Assembly (NCBI GenBank): GCA_964650315.1
Contig: CAZYQE010000005.1
Span: forward strand, 1-64,000
Length of the DNA stretch: 64,000 bases
DNA from: CAJMSU01 sp964650315
Lineage (GTDB): Bacteria; Bacillota_I; Bacilli_A; RF39; UBA660
Direction of reading: 5' to 3'
The position numbers were made by a program, and so were the translations under genes. Positions 7,963 through 16,581 of this stretch are shown here, piece after piece; the first letter of the stretch is position 1, and each line of letters starts with the position of its first letter. A model generated the notes under the pieces. That model had not been told where the DNA came from. It worked only from the letters and a program-made list of their open reading frames with translations, and did no database searches.

Positions 7963-8498
7963 TAGTTTTCACTCTTTAATTCAAAATAACTTTGTGGATG
8001 TGCACATACTGGACAAACTTGTGGAGCTTTCTTACCAACAACAACATGTCCACAGTTACGACAAATCCAAATAGCATCTTCATCTTTAGAAAATACTACT
8101 TCATCTTCTATATTCTTAAGTAGTTTTTTAAATCTTTCTTCGTGATGTTTTTCAATTTCTCCTACCATTCTAAACTTTTGAGCAATATCTTTAAAACCTT
8201 CTTCTTCTGCAGTCTTAGCAAACCCGTCATACATATCAGTCCACTCATAATTTTCACCTTCTGCAGCAGCTTTTAAGTTTTCAGTAGTAGTTGGAACTTC
8301 TCCTCCATTTAATTCTTTAAACCACATTTTAGCATGTTCTTTTTCATTATTAGCTGTCTCCTCAAATAATGCAGCTATTTGACAATATCCATCTTTCTTA
8401 GCCTTACTAGCAAAATAAGTATATTTATTTCTAGCTTGAGACTCTCCTGCAAAAGCAGTCATTAAATTTTGTTCTGTTTTACTTCCTTTTAATTCCAT
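7959..8498 (-). CDS. rbr: Rubrerythrin
   Basis: This 179-residue protein has a ferritin-like di-iron domain with the ExxH motifs expected (NLMTAFAGESQARNKYTYFA, EETANNEKEHAKMW, GEIEKHHEERF). It ends in a rubredoxin-like Fe(SCys)4 domain formed by CRNCGH and CPVCAHPQSYF. Rubrerythrin reduces hydrogen peroxide in the cytoplasm of anaerobes using electrons from rubredoxin or NADH oxidoreductases. It suggests an anaerobic, oxygen-sensitive lifestyle. It is a single-gene unit with an extended -10 promoter and a terminator. Confidence 0.96.
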   Translation of the reverse strand: MELKGSKTEQNLMTAFAGESQARNKYTYFASKAKKDGYCQIAALFEETANNEKEHAKMWFKELNGGEVPTTTENLKAAAEGENYEWTDMYDGFAKTAEEEGFKDIAQKFRMVGEIEKHHEERFKKLLKNIEDEVVFSKDEDAIWICRNCGHVVVGKKAPQVCPVCAHPQSYFELKSENY

Positions 8499-8527
8499 AA
8501 TTAACCTCCATCTTTAAATATAAAATT

Positions 8528-8536
8528 ATTATAACA
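8528..8536 (-). promoter_or_regulatory. Extended -10 promoter of rubrerythrin
   Basis: Minus strand TGTTATAAT, that is TGn followed by a perfect TATAAT, without a clear -35 element. It precedes the ribosome site GGAGG of rbr. No peroxide-regulator operator could be identified by eye. Confidence 0.55.
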
Positions 8537-8587
8537 CAATTTTTCACTAAAAAATACTAAATACATAAAATATTATAGGTGATTTAG

Positions 8588-8800
8588 ATGAAAATAAAAC
8601 ATCAACTATTCTGTAGATGTAATTACTGTAAACAAAAAAGAAGATCTAATATCTTCTATTTACTAGGTATTGTAATAACATTCATAGTTATAATATATCA
8701 ATTATTACTATTACTCTTTATTACTACTAGACTCAATGTTATTATTCTTCTCTTTGAATTTATCTTTATCTGTTTCTTGTTGTTTCTTATCATATTCTAA
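8588..8800 (+). CDS. Possible small membrane protein with an N-terminal cysteine cluster
   Basis: This 70-residue frame starts at an ATG with a good ribosome site (GGTGA, six-base spacing). It reads MKIKHQLFCRCNYCKQKRRS, a basic, Cys-containing head, then two hydrophobic segments (about residues 23-46 and 49-69). Its last 90 bases run antisense through the tail of ysxE, so the C-terminal half could be an artefact of a low-complexity coding region read backwards. The head lies outside any other gene. Reality is uncertain. Confidence 0.35.
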   Translation: MKIKHQLFCRCNYCKQKRRSNIFYLLGIVITFIVIIYQLLLLLFITTRLNVIILLFEFIFICFLLFLIIF

Positions 8801-9619
8801 AAATAAATTATTAGTCTTTTCTAAATAAATTACTAAATCATTAACCATAACACAATTATTATAATTACTACTATTTAATTCAATCTTCCATACTTTATAA
8901 ACTAATGATTTAAATAATAATACCTCATCTATACTAAATTTATATTTACTTTGATATATATTAAATAAAGAACTAAATTCTAAATCTTTATAATTATTCC
9001 TATAAAAATTATAAAAATCATATACTACCCAATCTTTCTTAGATTTATCCCAATTCTTTAATAATAAATCTTTATCATCAATAAAATTATTTAAAGAAAT
9101 ATTATTATGTAATAAAACAATACGTTCCCTAGTTTGTTTTATTTTTAAGTTATACCATTTTTCTATATAATATTTAGATTTATTTAAAAACTTATATATA
9201 TTACTAATATTTCTAATTAATAAATATTCTGCAGGAGACATATATATTTTAGACTCTATTTTATCTTGTAAATTATAATAATATCTAAATAATTCATCTA
9301 ACTTTCTATTAGTATCTTCATATACTTGTTTTATTTTATCTAAATTTATTTCTTTATATGAAGTTGTTTTTATATGAAGCATACTAAAAACATTAACTAA
9401 ATCTATAGCCTTATCTTCTTTTTTTAAATTATCATTTCTATATAAATATATTTCATTATTATTAATACTTTTTTCTACATCTAAAAAATTATTAAAACCT
9501 CTACTACGTAAATAATTATAAATATTACTATTATTACCTTCTTTTATTATATATTTACCAGTATTTGTATTAATAATTTTTTCTCCATTACAAAAAGATA
9601 TTTTATTTATATTATTCAT
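8711..9619 (-). CDS. ysxE: YsxE-like spore-coat protein (CotS/kinase-fold family)
   Basis: This 302-residue protein has the aminoglycoside-phosphotransferase-like fold typical of CotS, YutH and YsxE. An N-lobe with GKYIIKEG (about residues 23-30) is followed by a helical C-lobe whose catalytic-loop equivalent is VLLHNNISLNNF. The Asp expected in HxD is Asn here, and WVVYDFYNFYRNNY replaces the metal-binding DxD region, so kinase activity is doubtful. It follows spoVID with an eight-base overlap, the same gene pair as in B. subtilis, which supports the assignment. The charged tail (about the last 30 residues) is low complexity. Confidence 0.75.
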   Translation of the reverse strand: MNNINKISFCNGEKIINTNTGKYIIKEGNNSNIYNYLRSRGFNNFLDVEKSINNNEIYLYRNDNLKKEDKAIDLVNVFSMLHIKTTSYKEINLDKIKQVYEDTNRKLDELFRYYYNLQDKIESKIYMSPAEYLLIRNISNIYKFLNKSKYYIEKWYNLKIKQTRERIVLLHNNISLNNFIDDKDLLLKNWDKSKKDWVVYDFYNFYRNNYKDLEFSSLFNIYQSKYKFSIDEVLLFKSLVYKVWKIELNSSNYNNCVMVNDLVIYLEKTNNLFLEYDKKQQETDKDKFKEKNNNIESSSNKE

Positions 9620-10250
9620 CACTATAAGGTATTACTATTTTAGAACCTATTCCTATATTATCTAAATCATTATAGTTTTCTAATTCTTCTTTAGTTATAT
9701 TATATTTATCAAGTATACTACCTAAACTATCATTTTCTCTCATTATATAAACAGAATACGCCACAAAATTATCATCACTATCATTTAATGTAGAAAAAAT
9801 TGACTCCATATTAGATTCATCTTCTGAATCAGTCTCTACTGCCTTAATATCATCTTCAACTACTTCATCCATATCATCATCACATTCCCTATTTTCTTCT
9901 TCTAAGATTTCTTTTTCTTCATCTATTTTTTCTATTCCTTCTATTTTAATTTCTATATGACAAACTAAAGTATCATTATTATCTACATGATAATTAAAAT
10001 CATTTATCTCAATACTAACACTATCTAAATCTAATACTTCATTTAGTATAACTTCTACAGGTACCTTAAATTCAAAATTATCTTCTAATCTAGAAGCTTC
10101 ACTTAATTTATAGCTACCCTTTATTAAGAATTCTCCATTAATATTACTACTATCAGTAAATTTTAAAGTATGATCTAAAGATATTGAATTAATATCTCCA
10201 ATTATAGAATTAAATTCTAACTCTTTATCAAAAGAAACTATTTTTTTCAT
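9612..10250 (-). CDS. spoVID: SpoVID-like spore coat assembly protein with C-terminal LysM
   Basis: This 212-residue protein has an N-terminal beta-rich domain (residues 1-115, with EASRLEDNFEFKVPVEVILN) that resembles the SpoVID N-domain. A highly acidic linker (about 117-155) follows. The C-terminus (about 165-210) is a LysM module: YIMRENDSLGSILDKYNIT, then ELENYNDLDNIGIGSKIVIP. SpoVID anchors and encases the coat on the forespore surface. It is much shorter than B. subtilis SpoVID because the linker is reduced. The following gene is ysxE. A ribosome site GGAGGG precedes the ATG. Confidence 0.82.
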   Translation of the reverse strand: MKKIVSFDKELEFNSIIGDINSISLDHTLKFTDSSNINGEFLIKGSYKLSEASRLEDNFEFKVPVEVILNEVLDLDSVSIEINDFNYHVDNNDTLVCHIEIKIEGIEKIDEEKEILEEENRECDDDMDEVVEDDIKAVETDSEDESNMESIFSTLNDSDDNFVAYSVYIMRENDSLGSILDKYNITKEELENYNDLDNIGIGSKIVIPYSDE

Positions 10251-10269
10251 ATTTCCCTCCTAATAAATA

Positions 10270-10301
10270 ATATGAAAAAAAAGAATACTTATTCTAGTAT
10301 T
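10270..10301 (-). terminator. Intrinsic terminator between the 220-residue gene and spoVID
   Basis: Minus strand: AGAATACT, loop, AAGTATTCT followed by Ts at 10278-10271. It isolates spoVID-ysxE from the lon unit, so spoVID probably has its own sporulation promoter immediately downstream. Confidence 0.8.
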
Positions 10302-10956
10302 CTAATTTTTCTTTTAATAAAACTTTTTTTATTGTTTTAGCGTCTTTTTTTAATGGAGAAAATTTCTTACTATTACCTATAACCATATCCATTAAACATA
10401 CACTATTATTACTAACAGCTTCATCATCATAAAAACTATTATAGTTATTATATAAATATATTGTAGAATCTATTATATTATCATAATTATCTAATTCTTC
10501 TATTTCTCCTGATACTATACCGTGAAATAAAGCTGAATCATATAAAATAGAATAAAACATATCATCTAAACTTGAAAAATTTCTGTCTCTATCCATTTGT
10601 TGCTCTGTCATATAAAGTACTCTCATACTTTCTTTTTCTTTAGGAGAATATGCATTAAATCCATTTAATTTACCAATTACTTCATTACATAAATCTCTAT
10701 TATCATTATACTTATCTCTATAATAACTAGTTACATAATACCCTAATGATTGAAAATCATATTTAGATACATCAGAAAATGAAAAGAAGAAAGGATCTTG
10801 ATCTATTAAAAAACTAATACTATTAATAAGATCTAAATGAAGTGTTTTATCATTTATATATTCTTCATAACCTTCATTTATAATAGCTACTAATAAACCT
10901 CTAGTTATTATAGTTCTTGCATTTATTTCTTCTTGTGTCATATTTTCTTTAGTCAT
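10294..10956 (-). CDS. Unknown helical protein co-transcribed with lon
   Basis: I do not recognise this 220-residue soluble protein. It is rich in Asp, Asn and Tyr, without a signal peptide or membrane segment, and predicted largely helical. Its frame starts at an ATG at 10956 with AAAGGAAG nine bases upstream. It overlaps the lon stop by eight bases (ATGACTAA), so the two are translationally coupled. That coupling suggests a substrate adaptor or a function needed in step with Lon, but nothing in the sequence shows it. Confidence 0.75.
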   Translation of the reverse strand: MTKENMTQEEINARTIITRGLLVAIINEGYEEYINDKTLHLDLINSISFLIDQDPFFFSFSDVSKYDFQSLGYYVTSYYRDKYNDNRDLCNEVIGKLNGFNAYSPKEKESMRVLYMTEQQMDRDRNFSSLDDMFYSILYDSALFHGIVSGEIEELDNYDNIIDSTIYLYNNYNSFYDDEAVSNNSVCLMDMVIGNSKKFSPLKKDAKTIKKVLLKEKLEY

Positions 10957-13264
10957 TTTTATTACTTCCTTTAAATATTTTATTAAAAATTTCACTATAA
11001 TTATCTACAAATATAAATTTAATATCTTTCTTTATATCCTCTGGAATATCATCTAAATCTTTTTTATTTTCTTTAGGTAATATAATTTTTCTAATACCTG
11101 CTCTATGAGAACCAATTATTTTTTCTTTTAATCCCCCAATAGCTAAAACTTTACCTCTAAGAGTAATTTCTCCTGTCATAGAAATATTTTTATCTACAGC
11201 AATATTTTTAAATAAACTAATTAATGCCGTAGTTATAGTAATACCTGCAGATGGTCCATCTTTAGAAATAGCCCCTTCTGGAAAATGAATATGTATATCA
11301 CTTTCATTTAATATTTTTTCATCTATATTAAATTTCTTACTATTAGATTTAATATAACTATAAGCTATCTTACAAGATTCCTGCATTACATCCCCTAGAG
11401 AACCTGTTAAAGTAAGTTTACCCCTTCCTTTATATAAAGTAGCTTCTATAGGTAAAATATCTCCTCCAAAAGCAGTATAAGCCATACCATTAACTACACC
11501 AATTTCTTTTTCTTTACTATTTTTTTCATATAAATATTTCTTTTTACCTAAAAATTCTTCTATATTTTTATTATCTATATTATAGAAAACTACTTCTTTT
11601 TCTACTAATATTTTTTTAACTATTTTTCTAAATAAACTAGAAATAATTCTATCTAATTCTCTTACTCCAGCTTCTTTAGTATAGTTTCTAATAATAGTTA
11701 AAACAGCCTCATCTTCTATATTTACTTGTAAAGTAGTTAATCCATGTTCTTCTAAACTTCTAGGAATTAAATGTTTCTTAGCAATATCTAGTTTTTCATA
11801 TTCTGTATAACTAGATAATTCTATTATTTCTAATCTATCTCTTAATTCATATGGAATTTGATCTATATAGTTGGCTGTGGCAATAAATAATACTTTACTT
11901 AAATCAAATTCTTCTTCTATATAATGATCTGAGAATTTAGAATTTTGTTCTGGATCTAATACTTCTAATAAACTACTAGCTGGATCCCCTTTAATTCCTT
12001 TAGTCATTTTATCTATTTCATCAATTATAAATACAGGATTAGAAGTTTTTGCTTTTCTAATACCTTGAATTATTCTACCTGGAATAGATCCAATATAAGT
12101 TCTTCTATGACCTACTATTTCTGCTTCATCATTAATTCCACCAACACTTATTTTAGCAGTCTTTCTACCTAAACTTTTAGCAATAGAAACAGCAAGTGAA
12201 GTTTTACCAACACCAGGAGGACCAACTAAACATATAATTGGACTACGTAAGTTATTAGTATTTTCTTTAACAGCTAAATACTCTAATATTCTAGTTTTAA
12301 CATCTTTTAATCCATAATGAGTAGAATCTAATATTTCAGAAACACTATTAAAATCTTTATTATCTTTTGTATATTTATTCCAAGGTAGTGAAACCATCCA
12401 ATCTAGATAATCTCTAATCATACCTAATTCAGGAGAATTGGAACTTATAGTTTCATACCTAGATAATTCACTTAACATTTTTTCTTTAATCTTATTACTA
12501 CATTTTAATTTATTAATTTTCTTTCTTAGAATCTCTACTTCATCATCTTTACTATTAACATCCCCAAGTTCTTCTTTAATAACTTTAATTTTTTCTCTTA
12601 AGAAGAATTCTCTTTGAGACTCATCTATTTCTTTTTCTACTTCAGATTCTATTTCTCTTTCTAATTCAATAAATTTTAAATCTTCATTCATATCTTTAAT
12701 AAGTAATTTAGCTCTTTCTATATCATTAGTAGTATAAATATATTTCTTCTTTTTCTCATAACTAACTGGTAAGAAAGACGCAATTAAATCACATAAATTA
12801 GTTAAATCATTAACACTATTTAATTGACTCATAATAGCATTACTCATATAAGGAACTTTAGATATATATCTTTCTAAAGATTTAATTAAAATATTAAAAT
12901 AATTCTTATCATCACTATCAGATATTTTTATATCAGTAAAATTAGCTTCATATACACCATTATTAAAATCATAATTACCTACACTAATTCTTTTTATTCC
13001 CTCTATAACTACTCTAGTTTTACCATTAGGAACATTTATTTTTAATTTTAATTGTCCTAAAACACCATATTTAGGTAAATTAGTAATATTTCCTGTATCA
13101 TGATCATCTATAGGATTAACAATAATCATTAACTTATCAAAACTATCATCTATTAAATCAATTATTTTCTTATCAAAAGTATCATCATATTCTATACGAA
13201 CTTCATTATTTGGAAAGATAACTACATCAGTTAATACTAATACGGGTATTTTTTCATTCTTCAT
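10949..13264 (-). CDS. lon: ATP-dependent protease Lon (LonA)
   Basis: This 771-residue protein has the LonA layout: N-terminal substrate-binding domain (about 1-195), a coiled linker, an AAA+ module with Walker A GPPGVGKT at residues 348-355 and Walker B FIIDEIDK, and a C-terminal Ser-Lys protease domain with the catalytic serine in KDGPSAGI and the lysine in a GLKEKIIGSHRAG-type segment. It degrades misfolded and regulatory proteins in the cytoplasm. It heads a two-gene unit behind a TTGAAA/TATAAT promoter. In B. subtilis lonA is likewise near tig and the spoVID-ysxE pair. Confidence 0.97.
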   Translation of the reverse strand: MKNEKIPVLVLTDVVIFPNNEVRIEYDDTFDKKIIDLIDDSFDKLMIIVNPIDDHDTGNITNLPKYGVLGQLKLKINVPNGKTRVVIEGIKRISVGNYDFNNGVYEANFTDIKISDSDDKNYFNILIKSLERYISKVPYMSNAIMSQLNSVNDLTNLCDLIASFLPVSYEKKKKYIYTTNDIERAKLLIKDMNEDLKFIELEREIESEVEKEIDESQREFFLREKIKVIKEELGDVNSKDDEVEILRKKINKLKCSNKIKEKMLSELSRYETISSNSPELGMIRDYLDWMVSLPWNKYTKDNKDFNSVSEILDSTHYGLKDVKTRILEYLAVKENTNNLRSPIICLVGPPGVGKTSLAVSIAKSLGRKTAKISVGGINDEAEIVGHRRTYIGSIPGRIIQGIRKAKTSNPVFIIDEIDKMTKGIKGDPASSLLEVLDPEQNSKFSDHYIEEEFDLSKVLFIATANYIDQIPYELRDRLEIIELSSYTEYEKLDIAKKHLIPRSLEEHGLTTLQVNIEDEAVLTIIRNYTKEAGVRELDRIISSLFRKIVKKILVEKEVVFYNIDNKNIEEFLGKKKYLYEKNSKEKEIGVVNGMAYTAFGGDILPIEATLYKGRGKLTLTGSLGDVMQESCKIAYSYIKSNSKKFNIDEKILNESDIHIHFPEGAISKDGPSAGITITTALISLFKNIAVDKNISMTGEITLRGKVLAIGGLKEKIIGSHRAGIRKIILPKENKKDLDDIPEDIKKDIKFIFVDNYSEIFNKIFKGSNKND

Positions 13265-13301
13265 AGATTATCCACCTCCAAATTTGAAAATACTGCTTTC
13301 T

Positions 13302-13329
13302 ATTATATAATAAATAAATATTTTTTCAA
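13302..13329 (-). promoter_or_regulatory. Promoter of lon
   Basis: Minus strand: -35 TTGAAA (13329-13324), 16 bp, -10 TATAAT (13307-13302), then a strong ribosome site GGAGGTGG before ATG 13264. I saw no CIRCE or CtsR-type operator. Confidence 0.65.
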
Positions 13330-13338
13330 GCAAATAAC

Positions 13339-13373
13339 AAAAAAAAGTAAATATATTTATATTTACTTTTCAT
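13339..13373 (-). terminator. Intrinsic terminator after the transglutaminase-fold gene
   Basis: Minus strand: AAAAGTAAATATAAATATAT TTACTTTTTTTT; a perfect AAGTAAATATA/TATATTTACTT stem with a U-tract. Confidence 0.85.
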
Positions 13374-14913
13374 CTTTATAGTCCTTTAAAGTTTTTACTA
13401 GTCTTTTGCCTACAATATTTCTTAAATTCAAATATTTTCTAACTTCTACATTTGTTGCTAAATCTTTTTCTAATTTTACATCACCAACACTAAAAGTTTT
13501 TATAAATAATTTTTCTTTTGGTGTTGGATTATATAGAAAATATGAATTATTTATTAAATCACTATAATTTTCTTTTGTAACTAATGGTATATTTTTATTA
13601 CATTTGTGTTCGTTTTTTCTAACAGTAATTAACATATTTAAAAATTCCAAACAATCTATATCATCTTCTCTTAAACTTTCAAAATAGTTTACTAAATCTC
13701 TCAAATCCTCTTCTTTAATAATTTGTTTTCCCCATCCACCATCTGGATTTATATAATAATCTCTAATAAATTCATCAAAAACTAAATTACTTAATTTTCT
13801 TAATGTTTGCACATATAACATTTTGTCTCTATCAAAACAAGGTGTATAGAAATTTTTTGGTATATTAATAAAATTATCATTATAGGAACAAAATTTATCT
13901 CTTTCAAACCTATCATCATAATCTGGTGTAAGCCTTTCAGAATAACCAATAGATTTTGCAAAATATCTATATCCATTTAAGAAAGAATTGTCCTTATCTT
14001 TACAATCCCAAGTAGGATCAAACACATATACTCCTTCTTTTCTATATTTATCATCTTTTATATACGCAATAACTCTAGCATGTCCACTTCCATAATCTTC
14101 TTTTGAATTTATAATATATTGATTAGCTCTTATTCCTAATTCCAATAACAATTTCGCATATATATTAGCAAATCCTACACAAACAATACTGTCAGAATTC
14201 AAAACACTAACTAAATCTCTTGAATTTTCAGGATGATCATAATCATCTTTGTCCAAAATATATTCCCTATTTCTAACTAAATCATAAGCATGAAGAGCCT
14301 TTTCCAATGGACTATAATCAAATTGTTCAATCTCTCTAATCATATCATCTATCACTTTATATGCTTCTTTCATATTATTTACTTTTTGATATTCCGTATT
14401 ACCATAAACTCTAAACATAATATTAGGAAACTCTTTTTGTAATTCTTCTGCTAAAGATATTGATTTTCTATTTAAATCTAAAATTTCTGGATATATGATA
14501 TTTTTATCTTTTAAATCTGTATACTTTCTTAAAAAACTAACCAGTTCGTCTTTATCAACATCATTAAAATAAAAATTATCTATTATATCTCCTAATTTAT
14601 TATTTGAAGATAAAGTATCCTTAATATTCTCTAATGCTTTTATACTTTCTTTACAATGATCAGTATAGTTAGTATCTTCAAAATCTAATCCTACTACATC
14701 TAACTGTTCTTTATTATCCTTTAATTTTTCTTCTACAACTCTATTAAGATCATTTTTACTTACAAGACTTTCAATTATATTAATTCCATTATTATAAGAC
14801 TCGTCAAATACTTCTTTATTTAAGAAAATATTCAATGAATCTTCAATTTCTGAATAATGAATTTCCACTTTTTCATCTATTTCATTAAAAAAATCAATAC
14901 ATACATTAATCAT
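13363..14913 (-). CDS. Transglutaminase-fold (cysteine peptidase-like) protein
   Basis: This 516-residue protein has no signal peptide. Its middle part (about residues 205-310) matches the transglutaminase core. The putative triad is Cys in DSIVCVGFANIYAKLL, His in GSGHARVIAYI and Asp in GVYVFDPTWDC, in that order and spacing. The N-terminal 200 residues are helical with an Asp/Glu/Asn bias, and a further helical region follows the core. Such domains in bacteria are usually proteases or cross-linking enzymes; the substrate cannot be told. It is a single-gene unit between tig and lon. Confidence 0.75.
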   Translation of the reverse strand: MINVCIDFFNEIDEKVEIHYSEIEDSLNIFLNKEVFDESYNNGINIIESLVSKNDLNRVVEEKLKDNKEQLDVVGLDFEDTNYTDHCKESIKALENIKDTLSSNNKLGDIIDNFYFNDVDKDELVSFLRKYTDLKDKNIIYPEILDLNRKSISLAEELQKEFPNIMFRVYGNTEYQKVNNMKEAYKVIDDMIREIEQFDYSPLEKALHAYDLVRNREYILDKDDYDHPENSRDLVSVLNSDSIVCVGFANIYAKLLLELGIRANQYIINSKEDYGSGHARVIAYIKDDKYRKEGVYVFDPTWDCKDKDNSFLNGYRYFAKSIGYSERLTPDYDDRFERDKFCSYNDNFINIPKNFYTPCFDRDKMLYVQTLRKLSNLVFDEFIRDYYINPDGGWGKQIIKEEDLRDLVNYFESLREDDIDCLEFLNMLITVRKNEHKCNKNIPLVTKENYSDLINNSYFLYNPTPKEKLFIKTFSVGDVKLEKDLATNVEVRKYLNLRNIVGKRLVKTLKDYKDEK

Positions 14914-14981
14914 ACTAGTACCCCCATAAAAGTAGACACATTATACCACATTTTTTCTAAAATGTCAATTTATGTAAAATA

Positions 14982-15002
14982 AAAAAGGACTATGTCCTTT
15001 AT
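14982..15002 (-). terminator. Intrinsic terminator after tig
   Basis: Minus strand: AAAGGACATAGTCCTTTTTT; the stem AAAGGAC/GTCCTTT ends in a short U-tract. Confidence 0.75.
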
Positions 15003-16267
15003 TTATTTAATTCTTTTAATAATTCAACTGTTTTTCTCATTTCTAAATCATATTGAATCATATCTAATCCACCAAATTGCGCTAAGAATTCTTCTTTTTT
15101 CATTTGATATTTCTTAGCTAATTCTTCTGCTTCTTTTTCTGCTTCTTCTGCAGTTATTTCGATTTTTTCAAGATTCATAATTTCTTCTAACATTAAACGA
15201 TATAAAACGTTTGAATAAGCTTCTTTTTCTAATTGATTCTTTAAATCTTCTTCAGTAGTCTTAGTAAATTGATAATATAGATCTAGTGAAATTCCTTGCA
15301 TCTTAATTTGTTCTTCGAATCTTCCCATTAATCTAGTTACTTCTTCATCAACCATTCCTTGTGGAATATCTACTTCAACATTTTTAGATACTTCTTCTAA
15401 TATCTTATCAACATATTTATTTTCAGTATCTGCCTCTTTTTGTGCTTTTATAGATGCCTTAATTTCTTTCTTTAAAGATTCTTCAGAGTCAACACCCTCC
15501 ATACCTAAATCTTCAAAGAAATCTTTATCTAATTCTCTTTTAATCTTTTCTTTAATTTCATTTACTTTAACTTTAAATACAACTGGACTACCAGCTAATT
15601 CTTTAGCACCATAATCTTCTGGGAAAGTAACATTAATTTCTTTTTCTTCTCCTGTTTTCATACCAATAACTTGATCTTCAAAACCAGGAATAAATGTATT
15701 AGAACCAATTTCAAGTGAATAGTTTTCTCCTTTTCCATCTTCAAAAGCTTCTCCATCTTTAAATCCTTCAAAATCAATTATTGCGACATTACCAGCTTCT
15801 ACCTTACCTTTTTCTTTAGTAGCAAGTTCAGTATATCTTTCTAATAAATGTCCAAGTTCGTGATTAACTTCTTCTGCAGTTACTTTTACCTTTTCTGGCT
15901 GAATATTTAATCCTTTATATTTCTTAACTTTAACTTCTGGTTTAGTAGTAATAGTAAATTTAAATTCAACACCCTTTTCATCAATACTATTTAAATCAAC
16001 TTGTGGTTGTACTACTGGAATTAAATCAGATTCTTCCATAGCTTTACCATAAGCTTCTTGTAATACTAAATCAGCAGCATCTAATAAATAATCTTTTCCA
16101 TAGTGTTTTTCATAAATATTTCTAGGTGCTTTACCTTTTCTAAAACCATCAATTTTTACATTTTTTTGTTTTTTAGCAAATGCTTTATCACAAGCATCTT
16201 TCCATTCTTTTCCTTCAATTTTAATAATTACTTCATGAACATTACTGTTCTTTGCTTTTTTTGCCAT
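14999..16267 (-). CDS. tig: Trigger factor (ribosome-associated chaperone and prolyl isomerase)
   Basis: This 422-residue protein has the three trigger factor domains. The N-terminal ribosome-binding domain contains the signature GFRKGKAPRNIYEKHYG (about residues 41-57). The FKBP-type isomerase domain lies at about 160-245 and includes NVAIIDFEGFKDGEAFEDG and ITFPEDY-like NVTFPEDYGAKELAG. A helical C-terminal chaperone domain completes it. It binds nascent chains at the ribosome exit. In B. subtilis tig lies just upstream of clpX-lonB-lonA; here only lon is retained nearby. Confidence 0.96.
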   Translation of the reverse strand: MAKKAKNSNVHEVIIKIEGKEWKDACDKAFAKKQKNVKIDGFRKGKAPRNIYEKHYGKDYLLDAADLVLQEAYGKAMEESDLIPVVQPQVDLNSIDEKGVEFKFTITTKPEVKVKKYKGLNIQPEKVKVTAEEVNHELGHLLERYTELATKEKGKVEAGNVAIIDFEGFKDGEAFEDGKGENYSLEIGSNTFIPGFEDQVIGMKTGEEKEINVTFPEDYGAKELAGSPVVFKVKVNEIKEKIKRELDKDFFEDLGMEGVDSEESLKKEIKASIKAQKEADTENKYVDKILEEVSKNVEVDIPQGMVDEEVTRLMGRFEEQIKMQGISLDLYYQFTKTTEEDLKNQLEKEAYSNVLYRLMLEEIMNLEKIEITAEEAEKEAEELAKKYQMKKEEFLAQFGGLDMIQYDLEMRKTVELLKELNK

Positions 16268-16434
16268 TTATATCCCTCCAACGCTTTATATTATACCTTA
16301 TTATTCAATTTAAAACAACTAAATATTAAATAAATAAAGGTTTTTATTAAAAACTTACAAATAATAAAGTAGGAATACTTATGGTTAGGTTTCATGTTAT
16401 TTATTTTCAGGGGGGTTACTCCGGAGGTGATAAT

Positions 16435-16536
16435 ATGAAAAAATTGATAATATCAATTTGTCTAAATCTTCAATTAAAAGTATTAATACTTTTTGAAATA
16501 AAAAAAGATCCTAATCAGCCTTCTAAGCATGATTAG
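16435..16536 (+). CDS. 33-residue hydrophobic peptide, candidate type I toxin
   Basis: The frame starts at ATG 16435 behind an excellent ribosome site GGAGGTGA (16423-16430). The peptide begins MKKLIISICLNLQLKVLILF, a basic start plus a membrane-length hydrophobic stretch, and ends in a charged EIKKDPNQPSKHD tail. Size and layout resemble type I toxins such as Fst, without a sequence match that I recognise. The leader carries a direct repeat complementary to the convergent antisense RNA, and the antisense terminator lies inside the last ten codons. It is the only plus-strand gene between tig and aspS. Expression and toxicity are inferred from architecture. Confidence 0.6.
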   Translation: MKKLIISICLNLQLKVLILFEIKKDPNQPSKHD

Positions 16537-16581
16537 GATTTCCAAATCAGGAAACCTAGCCATCAGGGGGTTAAGTATTCC
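16500..16581 (-). ncRNA. Candidate antisense antitoxin RNA (about 80 nt)
   Basis: A promoter at 16617-16589 would start an RNA at G16581 beginning GGAAUACUUAACCCCCUGAU. The RNA ends at a perfect 10-bp stem ATCCTAATCA/TGATTAGGAT (16539-16530 with 16517-16508), followed by seven Us at 16506-16500. Its segment AACCCCCUGA is complementary to the peptide mRNA leader at 16408-16417, with one bulged G, just upstream of the ribosome site. Its 3' half is perfectly antisense to the end of the peptide gene. This geometry parallels RNA II of the enterococcal par/Fst system. Not experimentally shown. Confidence 0.6.

Noticed and set aside
16103..16333. Plus-strand hydrophobic frame at the start of tig
   Set aside because: Mostly antisense to the conserved N-terminus of trigger factor; no ribosome site.
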